This document shows positions 59,530-64,000 of a stretch of DNA of 64,000 bases, piece by piece. The number at the start of each line of letters is the position of its first letter. Within the stretch, counting starts at the first letter, position 1. The notes below the pieces were generated by a model. That model had not been told where the DNA came from and did not search any database. It saw only the letters and a program-made list of their open reading frames with translations. The position numbers and the translations under genes are program-made. Source of the DNA: Varroa destructor (Eukaryota > Arthropoda > Arachnida > Mesostigmata > Varroidae); the NCBI RefSeq assembly GCF_002443255.2, contig NW_019211455.1, positions 51,817,115 to 51,881,114 of the forward strand, in the 5' to 3' direction.

Positions 59530-62500
59530 ATATATGGAAACGAAAAGCAAGGAATAAGGAACGGGCAAACCCTGCTAAACCTTACTTTTCGCTACTGTGT
59601 AGTGTAAAATTTCCGCAGCCGGAAAGCAATTATTTTTAGAACGAGTAGTAAGAGGCCAAACCATGTCCATCAAAATATTAGTAGCCCACCACAAGCTCAA
59701 ATGTGACCTTTATCGTAGTAACATGTTAACAACAACAAATAGCTATAAGACAGCAGGTTCTCTACTGGAGAAAAAATATAGGCGAAGTAAACTAGAATAC
59801 AAAGGCAGAAGTTTATACTCGACACATAGGATAGCCGGTCACTTACTTTGCCGGTGTTTCATCAAGTTCAACATGAAATGCCCTCTCCTCATTCCCAACG
59901 CCCCTATAAAAATCACTCGTCATCGTCATCTTTATCGTCATCATAGGTGGAGAAATATGCCGAAAAGTTGAATAACCAGCATTGATTCACACCTTGTCTT
60001 CCACGCGTTCTGCATACCTTTGGTAGTGCGATCGACATTGACGCGCGCGAGGCAGACGCTCAAGACATATATGGTCGAGTATATTTAGGTTGCCGATGCC
60101 GACATTTGGGCATTGCTTCCGAGGCTCAAGCGAATGCTTCCATGCGCAAGACAACGTCAGCGCTAGTGAGCGAACAAAGCAAACAGTCGTCGGCTGGTTT
60201 CATTGTCTTCTTCCTTCTGTTTGGTTTTCCTTTTCCATTTGCCTCCTTCGACCCATTTTTATGTCCTTTTTAGTCGCATCGAATATAAAAGGATCATTGC
60301 TAGGGGTGTCTGTTTTTTCATTAGACGTAGTCAAAAGCTTTGCCTTTTTCACGAGCTAGCGGATGTTCCATTTACTATATTAAATTTTTGCTTTGGTTAG
60401 CTGATTTCACTGATTGTTAGTTCCCATGGTTTATTCTAAATACCGAGCTTAAAATCTTGGATAATCACTCAATTATGTTGGGTTACCTTAGTTTCTTTGC
60501 TGTGTTTACGATCGTGCATCAACAGTAACAGAAAATATAGCAACGCCATCAACCGCATCGAGTGAGTGGTTGCAAACATTTATTGATGGGACGTTCATTT
60601 TTGCTCGGAATCATGATATCAATTTTTGTCGGATAAAATATGATTGTTCCGAGATATGATAAGGTGAAAAATATTCTTCACTTTATGATCAACCTTTTTC
60701 TATCAATAATTATATTGATGTTGAAATTGCTAACCTAGAAAATGTACGATGTGGACTGAAAGCTAAAGATGTTTATAGTAAGTTTCATACCCAAAATGTC
60801 GAAGAAACTCCGACAGGGGCATAACAAATCAAGAAATATCTATGCTCAAATTTTTATAATTTACAAATTTTTAAAAATCCATGATACTCTGATCATAAAA
60901 ATATAACGTGCGTGCTGAACAGTCCCAATAACGTATCGAGCGTACCTGAAGGCGCATTCTCACTACGCCAACAACACATTGACAATGATAATATCAAGCG
61001 TTAATCACGAATTATCCAGCAACTGCTTGAGTATTTGACTACTCACAGCTTCGTAAGACCGACTCATGAAATGAAATTACTGAAAAAAGTGTCTCTAAAC
61101 TGCGTATCCTTTTGATTAGGATCAGTAGTTACTGACAAGTTACCTTGACTGACTTAAAATTAATGAGGGGAGCAAGACGGGACTTTTCCTGAATGTAAAC
61201 CTGGCGTTTTTTACCGTTTATTCATGAATTTTTATTAGCGTATTTATACCGTCTTGTTTTACTCGGACTCTGCCCGGAATCTGCACTATACCTGTAAAAT
61301 CGAGATATGAGAATTTGAGCTTAATTTATATTCACTACCAAACGCTATCTATATAGGCGGAAATAAATTTAGTTGTAGGTTTATACTGTCATGACTTAAT
61401 TTGGCCTATACAGCATTTTCTTGTAATATTACCTAGTATTAACGGATGAAGCATTATTCCCGACAGACAAAACACGTTTCTTATAAGATTATCGGGGACC
61501 ACCTGTGTTGCCGGGTGTTGCTGTTAGCGCCACGGTCGCCGCATGAAGCATCTTCCTCATGCACACCAAAGCATGAAGCAGCTAGGATGTTACGAACTAG
61601 GCCGCTGAGAACAAAACCTCAAAACGTTTGCCTGCGGCAACAGTTTCACAGGTTACCCTTCGTCTTTTAAGTAATCACATGTTATACATACAACATTATT
61701 GTTGCTATACCGTCACTTCGGCCGGTGTGCATCTATAACAGGTGCCACTGTGCGCCGGGAGTATTAGTTACCGTTCAGATTACTGCTGAGGAGACCGTAA
61801 AGCATTCTCCTGTTGTGCTTTGTCGCCTGGACGGGCCTGGAAATGGGCTGGTGTTTTTCCGGCAGTCGAGTGCCAAAAGACACGCTTTCTGCATTTGACT
61901 TCTACAGTTGAGCATCAAATTGGTTAGCAGTTTTACTCGTAGTCTGCGTAGGCAGCTTTCAGATGTGTGCATTCGCTAAACCCTAAAATTTTTCTTACCT
62001 TCCAACCCCTATTGGCATAAATGAGACCATCCCATTGTAGTAATAACATATCAAGTATCATATCAATGTGTGCACGTATTGCGTAATTAATGAATTTCGG
62101 TCTTCGCCAAAACGAAGACCTAATTTCTATGCAAACTAAAATCTACACAAATTGTACAGTTTGTATAGATTGAGTGCCGATTTGGTAGCTTCAAGGTAAC
62201 GCAATTTTCTATTTGATTGATGGATAGAATCAATCAGATTAAGTTTGTATTATATGACTTGAAATGGACCGCGAACACAGATCCTTGATAATGGCCAACA
62301 TTAGCCTAAGCCAGGCCCAGTTGAATCAAATTGGTCAGCAAGCCCATTCTGCCTTCCGGCAAAATGCCGCATGAAAACAGTAACTTGGCGTGCAAATAAG
62401 TTGCAAAGCAACGTCGTGAACCAGACTGAAGATCTCACATCCGCTAACTTTCGACCGTAACTTTCTCCAAACGAAAATTACAATTTCTTACAGTGCATTG

Positions 62501-64000
62501 AGTAGAAAAGGGTGCCACACATCAGAAAAAACGAAAACAACTCACGAAACTATAACGTACGATTTTTTTGCTCGTCAATATTTACAACGTTTTCCGCTGC
62601 CTAAGGGAAAGCTCGCTTTTATTTACAATGAGTCGTCCGATCCACGCGAACTACCCGTTCAAATCAATACAAGTGTAATGAATCTCCCCTATATTTCCAA
62701 TCTCAAAAACATTTTCACAAAAATATTTTATTTACTCGAATCCTAAAGGTAGTTTTTTTTTCCCCGCAACTTACCGATTGTATTTCCTAAGTCATCTAGT
62801 TTACCCACGGGTCTTCGCCATATAGCTGTAGTCATTTCTTCCAATAGCTCTCAATGTAATACCACTACCTGTAATTTACCCAATGATGATATTGAATAAT
62901 GAGCACAGTATCATGAAGCAGATCGTTTTTCAAAGGTGACAGACAAACAAAAAGCTAAGAACATATTCGAAGAATATAATAATATAACAAAGGGCATATT
63001 CGGCCCTCCATGCAGAATGCGTAAATGAAATGGTGTAGTAAATGAGTGCCTCGGCCAATTTAGACCACGTATATTCAGTCTGGCGCCATACCGGCACTAA
63101 GTTTGGTAATAAACATTTTAATAGAAGCGAGAAGCCTTCGACGATTACGCGATAATAACATATAACTGTGATATTGCGAGTTGACTGATCTAGTGGGAAT
63201 TCGATGTTACGTCTATCCTTGGAAGCAGACGTTAGCCAGGACGTACCTGAAATAGTACTTAGTTCTCTTAAATTTCAGGTTACATAGCATGTTGCAATTA
63301 TATGTCAATCTTCGTTTAACTGGATCTTTTCAGACTTATTGATTGCTAGATAGATACGAGTTCTTGCTGTATCGGTAGTCGGTTTCTTAATGAGACTTCA
63401 GTGTTTACAATGAATCAGTGAAATAAGGGAAGCGCTTGGTCAGATGAAAATTGAGTGCTATCTGAAATAGTTGACGCTTACCAGATCAATCTATTGTTTA
63501 TTGTTAACAATATATTAATTAATACATTGTTCCGTACGTGTTCGATCTGTTTTTTTTTCAAGATAATTTCGATGCTGATTTTGCTTAATTTTTGGCTGAT
63601 GTCAGGTACGTGTTCTGGGGTCTATATGGACGAACGATAGTTCGGATACACCTTTGTGGTCTTAAACCGGCACACGCCACGTCTCCTTAAATACATTTGT
63701 TATCGTAGAAATGAGTTGAGGACATTTATTCCTAAAAAATCGGTCGCCAAGATAGAATATAGACTCAAACTGCCGCTATTCCAAAGCAGCGCTTTGTCTG
63801 TACGACAACCTAATAACGCGTCAAAAAGTCCCAGTGTCTACTCGTTCAGAGAAAATCCTTATCTTCAAATGATTGTCATACATCGAATCATAGTGAGGTT
63901 CTCTGACAACACCGACAAAGACTTATTAATAAACAAGTCTCTAAAATCTAGTAAACCAATTGAAGAATGCTCACTTCCCGGACTTCCTTTTGGTTAATTT
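59530..64000. other. Intergenic stretch, no confident gene
   Basis: AT-rich DNA. Frames at 59663-59971, 62498-62746 and 63656-63997 (all plus) have no recognised domain and no clear splice or start context. A short inverted repeat (GGTCTTCG / CGAAGACC, loop of six) sits at 62099-62120. Confidence 0.45.

Noticed and set aside
62099..62120. 8-bp inverted repeat considered as a terminator
   Set aside because: This is eukaryotic DNA with no gene end nearby; a stem this short can occur by chance.

Overview
The window is eukaryotic nuclear DNA. Genes are split by spliceosomal introns, AATAAA poly(A) signals follow the coding regions, intergenic DNA is AT-rich and full of microsatellites, and there are two assembly gaps (about 100 N at 41.37 kb and 25 N at 59.5 kb). 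Protein similarities and layout suggest an arthropod, possibly a chelicerate such as a mite; that placement is inference. There are no operons, CRISPR arrays or bacterial signals.

Layout. 0-12.4 kb (minus strand): a 496-nt internal exon with degraded protein-kinase features. A plausible first coding exon lies about 11.4 kb away, beside a GC-rich promoter with two E2F-like motifs; the two exons are phase-compatible, so one long gene is possible. 15.5-20.4 kb: ribosomal protein eL38 (RPL38, minus) sits head to head with DDA1 (plus), a subunit of CUL4-DDB1 ubiquitin ligases. 23.5-28.4 kb: GINS1/PSF1, a replicative helicase subunit (minus, four exons, complete), is divergent across 570 bp from a two-exon, 351-residue gene (plus) that remotely resembles the kinetochore protein CENP-N. 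34.4-38.7 kb: a complete PPM1A/PPM1B-type PP2C phosphatase (minus, six coding exons, 377 residues), whose fifth intron probably has a GC-AG boundary. 38.8-64 kb: no confident gene. This part holds GC-rich, trinucleotide-repeat-rich stretches at 43.2-44.2 and 45.7-47.8 kb that look like promoter or 5'UTR DNA, both gaps, many microsatellites and one weak terminal-exon candidate at 53.5 kb.

The recognised genes are mostly core cell-growth and cell-cycle genes (translation, ubiquitin ligase, DNA replication, possible kinetochore, phosphatase signalling). Two head-to-head pairs suggest shared promoters. I found no new multi-gene system. The most notable items are the PSF1/CENP-N-like pair, the kinase-like exon lacking catalytic motifs, the GC-AG intron, the short C-terminus of eL38 and a perfect 17-bp hairpin in the DDA1 intron. 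All exon joins were read by eye from splice signals and reading phase, without alignment or RNA data.
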